Part shown: one piece after another, positions 31,511 to 43,708 of the stretch
Position numbering within the stretch: the first letter of the stretch is position 1
Layout: each line of letters starts with the position of its first letter
Assembly (NCBI GenBank): GCA_946807835.1
Contig: OX327703.1
Location: 4,533,501 to 4,597,500 of the forward strand
Direction: 5' to 3'
Source of the DNA: Ailanthus altissimus
Lineage: Eukaryota > Streptophyta > Magnoliopsida > Sapindales > Simaroubaceae
Length of the DNA stretch: 64,000 nt
Program-made: the position numbers and the translations under genes
Notes under the pieces: generated by a model
The model's input: only the letters and a program-made list of their open reading frames with translations
Databases searched by the model: none
Told to the model about the DNA's origin: nothing

Positions 31511-31823
31511 AGGGCAAATGTCATTTTTATCCTCAATTTATGGCCTAAAAGACACTTTTATCTTAATAAAAATTTTAATATCCAATTTGTAAAATTTTTT
31601 CATCAATTTAGATGATGAAATGGTAAAATAATAATCTAAGCAAATAGTACGTGAAAACTAGTTAATTATAAAGGTAAACTAATAATTGTATATTTAGAAC
31701 ACTATTTTCATTTACACTAATGAAAATTTTTGATGAATTAGAACAAAATTAGATATTAAAAATTTTATCGAGATAAAAGTATCTTTTAGGTCATAAATTT
31801 AGATTACGTATGACCTTTGTCCT
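31511..31823. mobile_element. 313-bp MITE with about 110-bp terminal inverted repeats
   Basis: The left arm begins AGGGCAAATGTCA; the reverse complement of the right end begins AGGACAAAGGTCA. Similarity continues for about 110 bp, for example CCTAAAAGACACTTTTATC against CCTAAAAGATACTTTTATC. TTTGATA flanks both ends (31504-31510 and 31824-31830), a 7-bp target duplication. The element is non-coding, so its transposase is supplied in trans; the superfamily is not clear from a 7-bp TSD. Confidence 0.88.
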
Positions 31824-31830
31824 TTTGATA

Positions 31831-32519
31831 ACCCATAGACATTATTTACAAAAGAATTTTTACTATCCTTTTGTTGTTTATAAAGATTTTATTCATTCTA
31901 AAATTGAAGAAGCAAGCAAAACTTGTCTTCTAAGTTTGGATTCACAACTCTTATCTTGATTATAAGCGAAAATTATTTTTAAAAGACTTTCAATGAACCA
32001 TAATTAGGTATTTATATGATTTTAGTTTATTAAATAGACAAAAGTTATTTGAAAGATTAATTGAGTATTTAATTCTCTTAAGTCAAGTTTTTTAAGTTAT
32101 TTATTTATGCCTCAAAAATATCATAATTGCAAGTATATACCCAAATTTCAAAGTTACAAATCTATACTTTCTTAAAGGTGAGTAAAGACCAAAATGCCCT
32201 CTTCTTCAACCTTTAAAATTGAACTAAAAATAGCTTAGCTTTGCATTTCATTTCTCTTTTTTTTTTTCACAACATATAGCTCATCTTTAAAAGGAATTAA
32301 GGTGTGTTCCTTGTATTGACCTACGAAACTCATTTAAGTTACTGAAAAGGTATGTATAAATTGTATTTTTATATTAGATTATAAATTTATTAAATTTAAT
32401 GTGTACTCAATATTTTGAAGTATTACAAGTATAATTTTTAGTGTCTTTCATATGAACTTGTAGATTTAGTAGATGTTATTGTCTTTAGTGATCAAATAAT
32501 GTTGTATATATATATAGTT
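31831..32519. other. AT-rich intergenic DNA
   Basis: No gene or repeat recognised. Confidence 0.5.
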
Positions 32520-32970
32520 TAGAGATGACTGTGAACTTGTATAAACCACTAGGTAGTTGTGAGTGAACTCTGAAATGATGAACTCATACCCTCGACTTTG
32601 AAGTCCTGTATTCTACTGAGAACTCATATATTTGGATGAAGAAGTCGTGTACTGAGTTACTTTTCTATAAAGTCATGCAATTGTATAATAAGTAATGCTT
32701 GACTGTAAAGTTGAGCAATCATGTAATGAAGTCTGTTATGGTGTGAAGAGTTACTCGACTATGAATTCTTGCAATTATGTAATGACTTATTAAAATTTCT
32801 TAACTATGAAGTCATGCACTAAACTAAGAACCTACGTACTTGACTATATAGACGAGTAGTGATTTTTTACTTGATTGTGGAATCATGTAGTAGAGTATTT
32901 GACTATATAGTAGTGTTAATTAAAGTTTATAGAGTACTCGACAATAAAGTAGAGTAAGTGTAGTATTTTG
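32520..32970. repeat. Degenerate tandem array of CTCGACTATGAAGTCATGCA-like units
   Basis: About ten imperfect copies of a core close to [C/T]T[C/T]GACTATGAAGTCATG[C/T]A are spaced irregularly, about 35-60 bp apart (for example near 32591, 32660, 32699, 32755, 32800, 32840, 32870, 32897 and 32937). Many are followed by ATTATGTAATGA-like sequence. No coding frame runs through. Confidence 0.6.
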
Positions 32971-34154
32971 TTAGAATATTTTTTCTTGTGTACTCTGTTC
33001 GTGAAACTAAACATATGCAAATATTAAATTACAAGTGTACAAGTCGCGAGTAAGTAATAAAGTGATAAGAAAGTACCGTTCTTATGAGGATTGATCTTTT
33101 AAATTAATACTAATTACTATGATATTAACAACCTAATTTTATTTAGACTAATTTTAACTCTAAGTTGATTAAGAAAATTAAAGGCACTTAAACTAAAAAC
33201 TAAAAATTTAAAGAGGTGAGAGATTTATGATAAAGGGGTCTTAGGATCTTGATTTCACTATACTTTTTCATGTTCTTCTTATTTAGTAATTACCAACTAT
33301 TCTTGTGAATTCATTAATCAAGGGGATCAATATTAATCTCATTACCTCTCCCGAGTATCAAATGAGATGTTATACATACATATGCAAGTTGATATCCCTA
33401 TCTAACTTGTCTATCTACACATTCATTAAGCAACTCTTAAATGATTACCAAGTTTTATTAGTTTCCCAACTTAATAAAAACTAAGGTCATACTTTTCAAG
33501 TCCAACAAATGAGTCAATATTTCTCAAACATACAACATATAAGTCTAAATCATCTAATTCATTTCACAATCAAATTAGAAGCAATAAGTTTAGAAAAGCA
33601 CAAATGACTAACACAAGAAATAGTTAATAATTAACTAAAAATATCCAAACATGGTATATTGTAGAGCTATATCAAGCCACTAGAACAAGAGTTTTAGCTA
33701 AACATGATTAAGCTCAAATCCAAGATAATCCAAAAATTTACAAAAGTAAACATGTTTAAAACAATACAATCCATAATTATAAACTTTAAAATCAAAGAAA
33801 ATAAGAAAAGAAAAAGAGAAAACTAGTTAGAGATGTCTCTTTAGAGGCTTCAATCCTAAAAAATCTTCAAGAATTCAAACTCCTAAATATTTTTCTCTCT
33901 CTAAAATTCTCTATTTTTATTTGTAATTTTGTGCTCCCTTTTATTTAAAAAATAAGGCATTTGGTATTCTTTTTATAGGCTCCAAGTGGGCTCTTAAATT
34001 AAGGTACAAAAATTGAGGATGATTTCTTGCTGACATTGTTTAGGCCTCACTTTTTGGCGTCTAGGCTTTAACTTTCTATTTTGGTGGCTCGACTTGGCAC
34101 CTAGACATCAAGACTTGGACTAGGCACCACTTTTCGGCTTTCACGACATGGTAC

Positions 34155-34880
34155 TGGTAAGAATATTGATTGAAAATTATCGGGATATGATTTGGAGAGC
34201 AAGTCAAGTGCGTAGGGTATGCAAGGATTAAAGACGGATCTGAAAGAAGGCAAAAGATGAAGGGGACGGTGCCTAGGCGTGGGCGCCGCGGCGACTAGGG
34301 CTGAGCGTCGCAGTGCCCAGAATAGCACCTGAGCACCGTGGCGCTGGGTGGTCAGCGCTGCGGCACCCAGGCGGGCGCACCAGTATCACAGCGGTAAGCA
34401 CCGCGGCACTAGACGCAAGAAGTGTTTTCCAAATTGAAGACTTCCTTATTTGTCTCTCACTTGCTTCAAGACTCCCTAATACAACTCTTACACATTTAGG
34501 GTAAACCTAGGACATCATAAAGCCTATATAAAGGCTATCAATTAGATTGTAAATACATCTAAGTGAAATGTAGATATCATTGTTATAACTGAATAGATCT
34601 AAGTGATCAAGCAAAAAATCTTTGTGTTTTTTTGTGAGAGAAAATCCCTAGAATGCAAGAGAGAGTTGTTTTTGTGATATTTCTTATAAAATGTGTGCTT
34701 CCTTGTGATTCAATAATAAGAGTGAGTGATCTTGATCCACCTTGGACGTAGGTAAATTGTCGAAACAACATAATTTTATATGTTTTCCTTCTACCAGTTC
34801 TCTCTCTTTATTTTCTTAATAACTTGTTCTCCATATATTACTTGTGTGATTTTGCTTGTTTGTGTGCTTTCACTTCAACA
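34155..34880 (+). repeat. 5' LTR of Copia I
   Basis: Homologous to 43709-44332, 45793-46509 and 49688-50355. It starts TGGTAAGAATATTG (TGTGAGAATATTG in the sister copy) and ends CTTCAACA. It contains a GC-rich block at about 34265-34410 with repeated CGCCGCGGCG-like motifs, striking in such AT-rich DNA. Confidence 0.88.
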
Positions 34881-35240
34881 AACTAGTATCAGAGCTTGGT
34901 TTTCTAAGCAGACATGGCCACACCTAAGTATGAGGTAGAGAAATTCAACGGTACAAATGACTTCAATATGTGAAAGATGAAGGTTAGGGCGTTATTGGTG
35001 AGCCAAAGGCTAGGCTCGGTATTAGAGCTTGGTTGGTTTTCTAAGCAGACATGACCACACCCTGGTATCAGAGCTTGGTTTTCTAAGCAGACATGGCCAC
35101 ACCCAAGTATGAGGTAGAGAAATTCAACGGTACAAATGACTTCAATATATGGAAGATGAAGGTTAGGGCGTTATTGGTGAGCCAAAGGCTAGGCTCGGCA
35201 TTAGAGAAGACTGCAGCTCTATCTAGTGATGAAGAGAAGA
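34881..35240 (+). repeat. Duplicated primer-binding site and gag start in Copia I (179-bp tandem)
   Basis: TAGTATCAGAGC at 34884 and TGGTATCAGAGC at 35063 are two copies of the initiator-Met tRNA primer site, each followed by the same leader and the first codons of gag. The second copy opens the long gag frame (ATG at 35093). The first copy has decayed (FN-Met-stop where the second has FNIWKMK). Confidence 0.92.
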
Positions 35241-35930
35241 TTCCAGAGTTATCTAAATCTGAAGCAGAAAGAAGGGACATTCAAGAAAGAGCTCATAGCA
35301 CAATCGTTCTGTCATTGAACGATGAAGTACTAGGGGAAGTAGTAGGTGAGACGACGGTAATAGGTCTTTGGAAGAAGCTTGATTCATTTTATATGTGAAA
35401 ATTGTTGGCCAACAGATTGCATATAAAAAAGAAGCTATATCAACTGTCCATGTCAGAGGGAACGTCGATAAAAGATTATATAGATGCCTTCAATAAGATC
35501 ATCCTTGATCTTGAGTCTATCAACATCAAGATAGAAGATGAAGATAGAGAAATTATCCTGTTGAGTTCACTCCCTAAGATTTATGAAAGTTTTGTTAATA
35601 CGCTACTCTATGGCAGAGAGAGTTTAACGATGAGTGATGTGAAATCATCATTAAACTCAAAGTTATTAGGGAATCAGATCGAGGGCAATGCAGAAAGTTT
35701 ATCTGTAAGAGAAAGGCCCTTATATAGAGATGGAAGGAAAAAAAGGCTTAAGATCAAAGTCTAGGACTCCTAAGAAGTGCTATTGCTGCAAGAAAGAAAG
35801 GCACTTAATAAAAGACTATCCTGAGAAGAGAGCACAAGACAACAAGAAAGCAGATGCTGCGCTTTCCTATGATGATAGTTATGACAGTGCAGAGACACTC
35901 GTCACTACTGATGGTAAGAACACTGAATAA
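35093..35930 (+). pseudogene. gag of Copia I
   Basis: It begins MATPKYEVEKFNGTNDF (UBN2-type copia gag), is stopped once after about 101 codons, and continues through IKDYIDAFNKI. It then shifts frame into the zinc knuckle CYCCKKERHLIKDYPE, whose final Cys is Tyr. It would form the particle coat if intact. Confidence 0.88.
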
Positions 35931-36320
35931 TAGATTTTTTTTATTCTGGTTGTACTTTTCATATATGCCCACACAAGTCTTGGTTTGTAAATTTTCAGCC
36001 CATTAGTAGTGGTAAGATGTTAATGGGTAATGACGTTGCATGCTAGATGATGAGAATTGATAGTGTTAAACTTAGGCTGTATGATGGGCGAGTGAAAGAG
36101 TTAATAGATGTTAGATATGTTCCTAACTCGAAGAGAAACTAAATGTTACTAGGGACTTTAGACTAGAATGGGTGTTCTATCAAGATCGACATAGGGATTT
36201 TGAGAGGTTGAAGGGTTCCATGTTAGTGATGAGAGGAGAGAAGTGCAAAGTCATTTATGTGCTTAAGAGTGAAGTCGTGAGTGGTTCTACATTATTCTCT
36301 GTAGTGATGAGAGTATGCAA
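35931..36320 (+). pseudogene. Protease region of Copia I (degenerate)
   Basis: An IDFFYSGCTFHICPHKSWF segment stands where copia proteases have D-S-G-C, so extra residues separate the catalytic Asp from Ser-Gly. Further on, DGRVKELIDVRYVPNSKRN is the conserved protease C-terminal block. Confidence 0.75.
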
Positions 36321-39300
36321 ACTACGTTATGGCATCTTAGACTAGCACACCTAGGCGAGAGAAACCTGAAGGAGTTATTTAGTCAAAAGGCGTTTGGTGA
36401 GGATACGTTCTAGCTCTTGGAGTTTCGTGAGCATTTTGTGCTTGGGAAAGTACATAGGGTCAAGTTTAGTACCGACGAGCATAAGACTAAGGGGACTCTT
36501 GACTACATACACTCGAATCTTTGGAGACCAGCTCAGACAGCTACTCGTAGTGGTGCTAGGTATTTTCTCAGTTTAATTGATGACTATTCAAGGAAGCTGT
36601 AGGTCTATATGTTGAAGAGCAAGGATCAAGCATTTGATGTATTCAAGACTTTGAAGGCTCTTGTTGAGAATCAGACTAGCAAAAGGGTAAAGTGGTTGAG
36701 AACTAACAACGGCCTTGAATTTTACAATAGAGAGTTTGATGGGTTTTGTGCCAAGTATGGGATTGTAAGGCATAGAACCGTAAGATCAACACCACAGTAG
36801 AATGGCTTAGCTGAGAGGATAAATAAGTGTTGTGTGATATGGTGTGTGATGTGTATAGATGTATATAATTTCAAAAATTAAATACGCAACGAAAGTATTC
36901 ATACATATTAAACAATATGTAACATATTCAAGCATGTATGATCATTCAAGTACATATATATCTCATATATATATTTTATGCATGATATAAAATGAATAAC
37001 AAATAAATAACCTACCCGGATATGAATGTAGCTTTACAATTCTTCAAGAACTCCAAGCTTCAATTTGTTGAGCTCACCTTGAAGTGTTTCCTTGCACAAT
37101 TCTAGTTCACAACTAAATCCGGTGGGATTGTGAAGCTAGAATGGCAACCTTGAATTTCCAGCAAATGATTGTTTTAACACTTAAAACAATTTGTCCTTAT
37201 GAATGATTACTACCAAGAGATGAGAAGAATTAGGTGTTTTCTATAGTTCTTTACAACTCTATATGTTGTAGCTTGGTAAGCCTTTGCATTTTCTCTCAAC
37301 ACTTTGAGAAAAACACTTAGGAAAAGCTCTCAATTCTCTCTCCTTTCTCCTAGAACGAATTTCACTCTATCTTGCACACATTGAACTCTTTCAATTCTTT
37401 CTTAAGTGCAAAGAATGATTTCTCTTAGTGCTCCACCACCACTTAACCATGTTTGCCATTACAAACATTAATCTATCATATTTTTCACTCACCAATTTGA
37501 TTCAACCAATTGAATCAATTTCTAGAGAGTAAATGGCATTTAATCAATGTTAAGTGGTTTTACCACTTCCTTAGTGCATCATTTAAGAATTACAAAGTGG
37601 TAAACTTTCCTTATTATTAATAACAAGTGCATTCTCCATTAGTAAATGGTGTTTGCCACTTATTTCAATTAATAATAATAATTTGATTAATATATAAAAT
37701 ATTAATAATTCAAAACTATTTTGAATATTTACATTTACCATATATGTATTTACCAAGTAAGGTAAATAGGTAAATACATGGTAAATTATTTATGGAGCAA
37801 GATTATGTCACTTGTCAATTTCTTATTGGTTAACAACTCTTGTAAACCAATAATGTGTTTTACCTTCAATTATTGACAAGTGAATAATAAAAGGAACCTA
37901 GAAATATTTTTCATTTTGCTGAAAATTGTTGGATTAATTATTCAATCCAATTCGCCGCCCCAGTGCACAACGAGTACACTTTATATTGTGAGACTCTCTA
38001 GGTCCATGCCCGATTTGTCATATGAAACTATTTCACACGTCCGTGAACAATGTCCCACACACATGTTACAGATATTACAAAACGGCGCATTAGACCATAC
38101 AAGTTGAGGTTATAACATATTCGTATAATCCTTCCATCATAAATATCCTAGAAGAGCGGAGATATAGATCAACACCGTCAAGTCTCTATGTGCTCAACCA
38201 TAAACTTATCTCTAGATTTGTATTTTAATAAATAATATCCGTAAACACTTTCATGATATTATTTTCCCAAGAAATTCTTGGATGTCTGCTTATGGCCATA
38301 AGACTTTCTGAAATACAATCTTGGAGTTGCAAGATATTTTACTCACTCAATTGAGTTGATGGATCCCATATCTATACACACCGGATTCCATTAGCATCGG
38401 ACCATACCCAGCGACACCCGCGGTCAGACCATGAAAGGTATCTAATATGTGTGGAACCAAAGTATGATGGATCACTAACAAGTCCACCGTGGCACTCAGG
38501 TCTAAGGACCACGAATACTACTCAACTCGAAAGATCCTCCATTGACGGCTTTATGGGATGTCTATTGGAGATCTTTGTGAGTTTGTTCAATATTCAATCC
38601 TTACTGAATACTTGTATCTCTATACGAGTTTCCATTAAACTCATGGTCTGCTAAGACTAACCATCTGGACTATCCAGATATAGACATACACTGATCTATA
38701 TATATATTAAGATCTTCACTAGCAGACCCGCATTAGTGAAGGAAGATCAGGAACATTAAATTTAAGAACATATTTGCATAACAACATTTCTTAGCACCAT
38801 TTGCAACCCATTGCAACTATGTCATTATTAAGATATTCTTAGGTCTTTGTCCCATTTCAGACAAGGCTCTAACTCTTTATATTTTACTAACTCTTAGTTC
38901 TGATCTAAACTCCTTTAGATCAGATCTGAACTCTTTCAGATCATACAATGTCTAAAACGTTACAAGCATCTTACCATATTTATAAATAAAATAATTAGTG
39001 ATATATTGAAATCATAAATGTATAAACATAAAGCAAATATTTATACATAAAAGGGATGGCACGTAAGCACAAATCCCAACAATAAGACCCTGATTAAAAG
39101 GGTTAGATGCATGCTTACCAATGCGAAGATGTCAAAAACATTTTGGGGATAAGTTGTAGTGACTATAGCTTACTTGATTAATAGAAGTCCATCCTCAGCA
39201 ATTGACTTTAAGATGCCAGAAGAGAAATGGTCTGGAAATCCTCTGAAGTATAACCACCTCAAAATATTTGGCTGCCCTACCTTTGTACTTGTTAAGAAGG

Positions 39301-39455
39301 GGAAGTTGAAACCTAGAGCTATTAATGGGGTATTCATAGGATATCCCGAAGGAGTTAAAGAATATAAAGTGTGGTATAAAGACTTGACACCACCAAGGAG
39401 TATTATAAGTCGTGATGTGACATTTGATGAGACGACCATACTAAAAGCCTCATAA
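36321..39455 (+). pseudogene. Integrase of Copia I, split by a solo LTR
   Basis: The HHCC region begins near 36330 (LWHLRLAHLGERNLKELF). The core includes FLSLIDDYSRKL and a TNNGLEF block in which the second catalytic Asp is Asn. The frame is cut at 36827 by the solo LTR and resumes at 39087. It continues at 39159-39455 with LINRSPSSAIDFKMPEEKW and FGCPTFVLVKKGKL. Confidence 0.9.
36828..39081 (-). mobile_element. Solo LTR (2254 bp) inside the Copia I integrase, TSD ATAAG
   Basis: Ends are TGTTG...CAACA, with ATAAG at 36823-36827 and 39082-39086. Without it and one TSD, integrase sequence is continuous with the sister element Copia II at 47330-47400. On the - strand it starts TGTTGGGATTTGTGC, a common start for long copia LTRs (Angela/Bianca/SIRE-like), hence the strand call. 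It has no coding content. Confidence 0.92.
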
Positions 39456-40037
39456 GAAGATGAGAAAGAAGAATCTGTGTTCAATGAAGACTCAGCACTC
39501 GAGTCAATAAAATTTAAAGTTGAGCCTGAGAGTAGATCTAATATGTCTACAGATCAGTACTTCAACAATGAAATCCTTGAAGATGAACTAAGAATACTGG
39601 CGAGTTCCTCCAAGTCCACTAAGGAAAGACTACGACTCTTGAGATTGAACTTAAAGAGTACCAGCTAGCCAGAGACAGGTTAAGGAGAATGATTAACCTG
39701 CTAGTCAGGTATGCATAAACAGATCTAGTTGCTCATGCTTTTAATTCTGCTTACACTCTTGAGTATGATGAGCCTAGGACATATGGTAAGGCTATGAATA
39801 GTGAAAATAAGAAAGAATGGCAGCAGGCTATGGAAGAAGAGATTAGTTCACTTAGGAAGAACAATACCTAAAAGTTGGTTGAGAGACCTCAAAAGAAACT
39901 AGTTTGGTGCAAGTGGGTGTATAAGTTAAAAAGGGGATACTAGGGATAGAGCCTACAAGATTCAAGGCTAGAATAGTTGCACAAAATTTTACTCAGAGAG
40001 AGGGAGTTAATTTTTATGATATATTCTCTCTAGTCGT

Positions 40038-42340
40038 TGTTGTGTGATTTCTATAACACAAACTAACGCAAGTGCACGTATCGCAACAAGTAATAAAGTG
40101 ATGTGTAGAGTATCGTTCCCACGAGGATTGTGTCCTAAATTAATGCTAAGTACTACGATGTTGGCAACCTAACTTTATTTAGGCTAATCTAAATGGCAGG
40201 GTGAGTTATTGAATTAAAAGCAACTAAAATCTAATTAGCTAGATAAATAAAAGAAAAGAGATATCTATGGCAATAGGGCTCTAGAGACTTGATTTCTCTA
40301 TATTGTTCCTATGGTCTTTGTCATTAGTAATCAACAACCAATTTATGCATTCATTAATCCAGGGTGTATGATTAATCTCATTCCATCTTTCGAGTGCGAA
40401 TGAGATACTATGCATATATATTCAAGTTGATATGTCTATCTAACTTGTTTACATAGACATGCATTAAGCAACCCATAAATGACTACCCCAAGGATTAATT
40501 TCATTATCACTGTCACTTCATCAAATGAAATTCTAGACATAATGACACACCCTAAAGAGTTTGGCCTGTCACGCTTATCAAACACTTTAAAACGGAGAGC
40601 ACCACATGTAACCCTAGGCATAATAGCACACCCCAAAGAGTTTGCGCCTGTCACGCATTTAATCAAACACTTAGAATGCACCTCATACAAATCCTAAGGA
40701 AGATCATGATGATTACCTAAGTTCATTAGTCTCTCAACTTAACAAACTCAAAGCTATGCTTTTTAAGATCGACATATGGATTAAACTTTGTCAAGCACAT
40801 AACCCAAATGTTTAATTCATCCAATCCATTTTTTCAATGCAATTAGAAGCATGAAGCGCATAAAAAGCATAAACGAATAACACAAGATAACTATTAATCA
40901 CATAGCAACTTCAACACATAAAGTTCAATAAAGTTCCATTAAGGCCTAGAACCTATAATCTACAACAAAATGATAATCTTGCGATATGGCGAATTTTATA
41001 CAAATGGGATCCTAAACATTGATTTCATTATATTCTTCCTATGTTCTTCTTCTTTAGCAAATTTGTTCAATTCATTAATCAAGGGCTTAAGACTAATCTC
41101 ATTCCATCTTTCGAGTGCGAATGAGATACTATGCATACATAGTCAAGTTGATATGTCTATCTAACCTGTTATATATACACGCATTAAGCTACCCTTAAAT
41201 GACTACCCCAAGGATTAATTTCATTATCACTGTCACTTCATCAAATGAAATTCTAGACATAATGACACACCCTAAAGAGTTTGGCCTGTCACGCTTATCA
41301 AACACTTTAAAATGGAGAGCACCACATGTAACCCTAGGCATAATAGCACACCCCAAAGAGTTTGTGCCTGTCACGCATTTAATCAAACACTTGGAGTGCA
41401 CCTCATGCAAATCCTAAGGAAGATCATGAAGATTACCTAGGTGTTATTGGCCTTTCAACTCAATAGCAACCTAAAGCTATGTTTCTCCCAAATCCTATAA
41501 ATGGATCAATCTCTTTCAAGCATAAATCCATACATTCACAACAACCAATTCATTTATCAATCAATTGGAAGCATTAAGCATAAAGAAACATAAATGAATT
41601 ACACGAATTTATACTAAATCATCCAAACATAATATTAATAAAACTACATCAATCCTTGGAATCAAGTTTAATCACATGAAAATCCAACCATAACTATAAT
41701 TATCCAACCATCCATAGATACATCTCATTAAAACTAATATTCATAATTGAAATGACAACAAAGGATAAAAACAAAGAAAAGGAAAGGGAAAACCGAATTT
41801 GGGATGTCTCCAAGGTTTCAATTCTTCAATTGTCTTCAATGATGCACATGAAACCTTGGAGACATCATTTCTTCTCCTTCAATTCGATCTCAAGCCTTCT
41901 CCTCCTTTCAATTTCGTGCCTCTACTCCCCTCTCTTTTTCGTGCCTCTCCTCCCCTTCTCCCTTCTTTGGCTAAACAATGGGTGTTTATATAGGTAGGGT
42001 TGCAAAAAGAGGACAAAAATGCCCTTAAGAAGTGCCCAGAATTCAGCGCCGCGGCGCTCACTTTCTGCAATTGGCGCCGCGGCGCTGAAATCCAGTGCTG
42101 CGGCGCTGCACTGTAGCAAACAGTGGTACTGTAGCAAAACAGTGCACTGTAGCAACAGTGCCTCAATTCGTATTTTTATCTCTAATGCTCCTATTTGCGT
42201 CCGTTTTCCGGTATTTTTGCTCCGATAATGCTTCAACCTATAAAACAACATTAATATGCATAAATAGCCCAATTATTGAGATAAATTGAACAAATATCAA
42301 GTTAGGAAGATAAAATAGTTTATACAATTACGCCTTATCA
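40038..42340 (+). mobile_element. Solo LTR (2303 bp) inside the Copia I reverse transcriptase, TSD GTCGT
   Basis: It begins TGTTGTGTGATTTC and ends CGCCTTATCA, with GTCGT at 40033-40037 and 42341-42345. The RT reading interrupted here continues directly on the far side, matching Copia II at 48290-48330. It is the same family as the outer LTR at 32996-44562, in the same orientation. It carries a 720-bp internal duplication and a GC-rich block at about 42045-42110. Strand is nominal; the true transcription direction is unknown. Confidence 0.93.
40258..41700. repeat. 720-bp tandem duplication within the solo LTR
   Basis: GACTACCCCAAGGATTAATT occurs at 40481 and again at 41201. The similarity spans about 720 bp per copy and is very high around 40481-40690. 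Inside each copy a shorter subrepeat (CACACCC[T/C]AAAGAGTTTG...CTGTCACGC) occurs twice about 80 bp apart. Confidence 0.9.
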
Positions 42341-43050
42341 GTCGTCAAGTATACTTCTATTAGGATTTTATTAGTCATATGTGCAAACCTTGATTTACAT
42401 CTAGAGCAGATAGATATAAAGATAGCTTTTCTACATAGAGAGCTTGAAGAGACAATATACGTGGCACAGCCGCAAAGGTTCGAAGAGCCTAAAAAAGAAG
42501 ATCATGCTTGTTTGCTAAAGAAGTCATTCTACGGGTTAAAGCAATCATCTAGACAGTGGTATAGGAGATTTGATGAGTTTATGATGGCTTGTGGCTTTAG
42601 TAGGAGCAAGTATGACAGATGCGTGTATTTCAAGAACATAAGTTATGGGATGATGTATTTGCTTCTATACGTCGATGATATATTAATCGTATGTAAGAAT
42701 ATGAAAGAAATATAGAAGCTCAAGAAGCAGTTGAGTGGCGAGTTTGAAATGAAGGATTTGGGAGCAGCGAAGAGAATTTTAGTTATAGATATTGTGAGGG
42801 AATGAAGAGATGTTATCTTCTTATCCCAATAACAATATATACTCAAAATTGTAGAGAAGTTTGGTATGTTCAACGCAAAGGCTGTCTCTACTCATTTGGC
42901 CATGCATTTCAGACTTTCAACAGCACAGTCGCTAATATTCGAAGAGGAGAAATTGCAGATGAATAAAGTACCATATGCAAGCGCCGTGGGGAGCATCATG
43001 TATGCAATGGTTTGCACAAGACTAGACATAGTATAGACTGTGAGTATGGT

Positions 43051-43647
43051 GAGTAGATAAATGACAAATCTGGGTAAGGATCACTGGCTCGCAGTGAAGT
43101 GGATCTGAGATATCTCAAGAAAACGTCAAATCATGGGTTGATGTATAAAATGGATGAGGACAACAGTAAAATGGTAAGAGAGTATGTAGACTCAAATTAT
43201 GCAAGTGATCTAGACAAGAGAAGATCGTTGACGAGCTACGTATTCATAGTGTTTAAGTGTAGTGTGTGTTGAAGATCAGTTCTACAATATATGGTTACAC
43301 TATATACTACAGAGGTGGAGTACATAGTTGTTGGTAAAGCTATTAAGGCGGTCGTGTGGTTAAAAGGCATATGTGCGGAGGTATTGGCTAGTGAAGATGT
43401 GAACACTGGTGTATATTGTGATAGCCAGAGTGCCATACATCTAAGTAAGCATCAAGTGTTCCATGAGAGGTCGAAACACATTGATGTGAGGCTCCATTAC
43501 ATTCAAGAGATTGTCCAAAGTGGTGAAGTTAGTCTAACAAAGATAGCGTCATTTAAAAATCCTACTGGTATGTTGACTAAGTCACTACCCTCAGTTAAGT
43601 TCATCCTATGTAAGGACTTAACAAGAGTTACTACTTTGTTAGGGTGA
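43051..43647 (+). pseudogene. RNase H of Copia I
   Basis: Translation of 43291-43647 contains TTEVEYIVVGKAIKAVVWLKG, YCDSQSAIHLSKH and HERSKHIDVRLHYI, the standard C-terminal copia RNase H. Upstream portions are frame-shifted. Confidence 0.88.
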
Positions 43648-43708
43648 TTAAAGATGCGGAAATGAGAGATCGAATTGCTTTATGAATGATTTTGAATTAA
43701 GGAGGGGA

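Larger units (their letters stand above)
39456..43050 (+). pseudogene. Reverse transcriptase of Copia I, split by a solo LTR
   Basis: The N-terminal part (about 39760-40037) has KKEWQQAMEEEIS and KWVYKLK. After the nested LTR, the part at 42346-42800 has AFLHRELEETIYVAQP, SFYGLKQSSRQWYRRFDEFM and the catalytic LLLYVDDILIVCKN. Stops remain (for example after NMKEI at 42713). It would copy element RNA into DNA if intact. Confidence 0.9.

Noticed and set aside
39170..39484. 104-codon - strand frame, with a near copy at 47454-47768
   Set aside because: Its conservation between the two sites is explained by both being antisense to the same copia integrase segment.
41752..42289. Group of overlapping frames on both strands in the solo LTR
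   Set aside because: They lie in the repetitive and GC-rich part of a non-coding LTR and resemble no protein family.
40038..42340. Reading the 720-bp repeats as LTRs of a very small element (TRIM)
   Set aside because: The two repeats are adjacent with no primer site or polypurine tract between them, while the outer ends have TG/CA and an exact TSD. A solo LTR with an internal duplication fits better.
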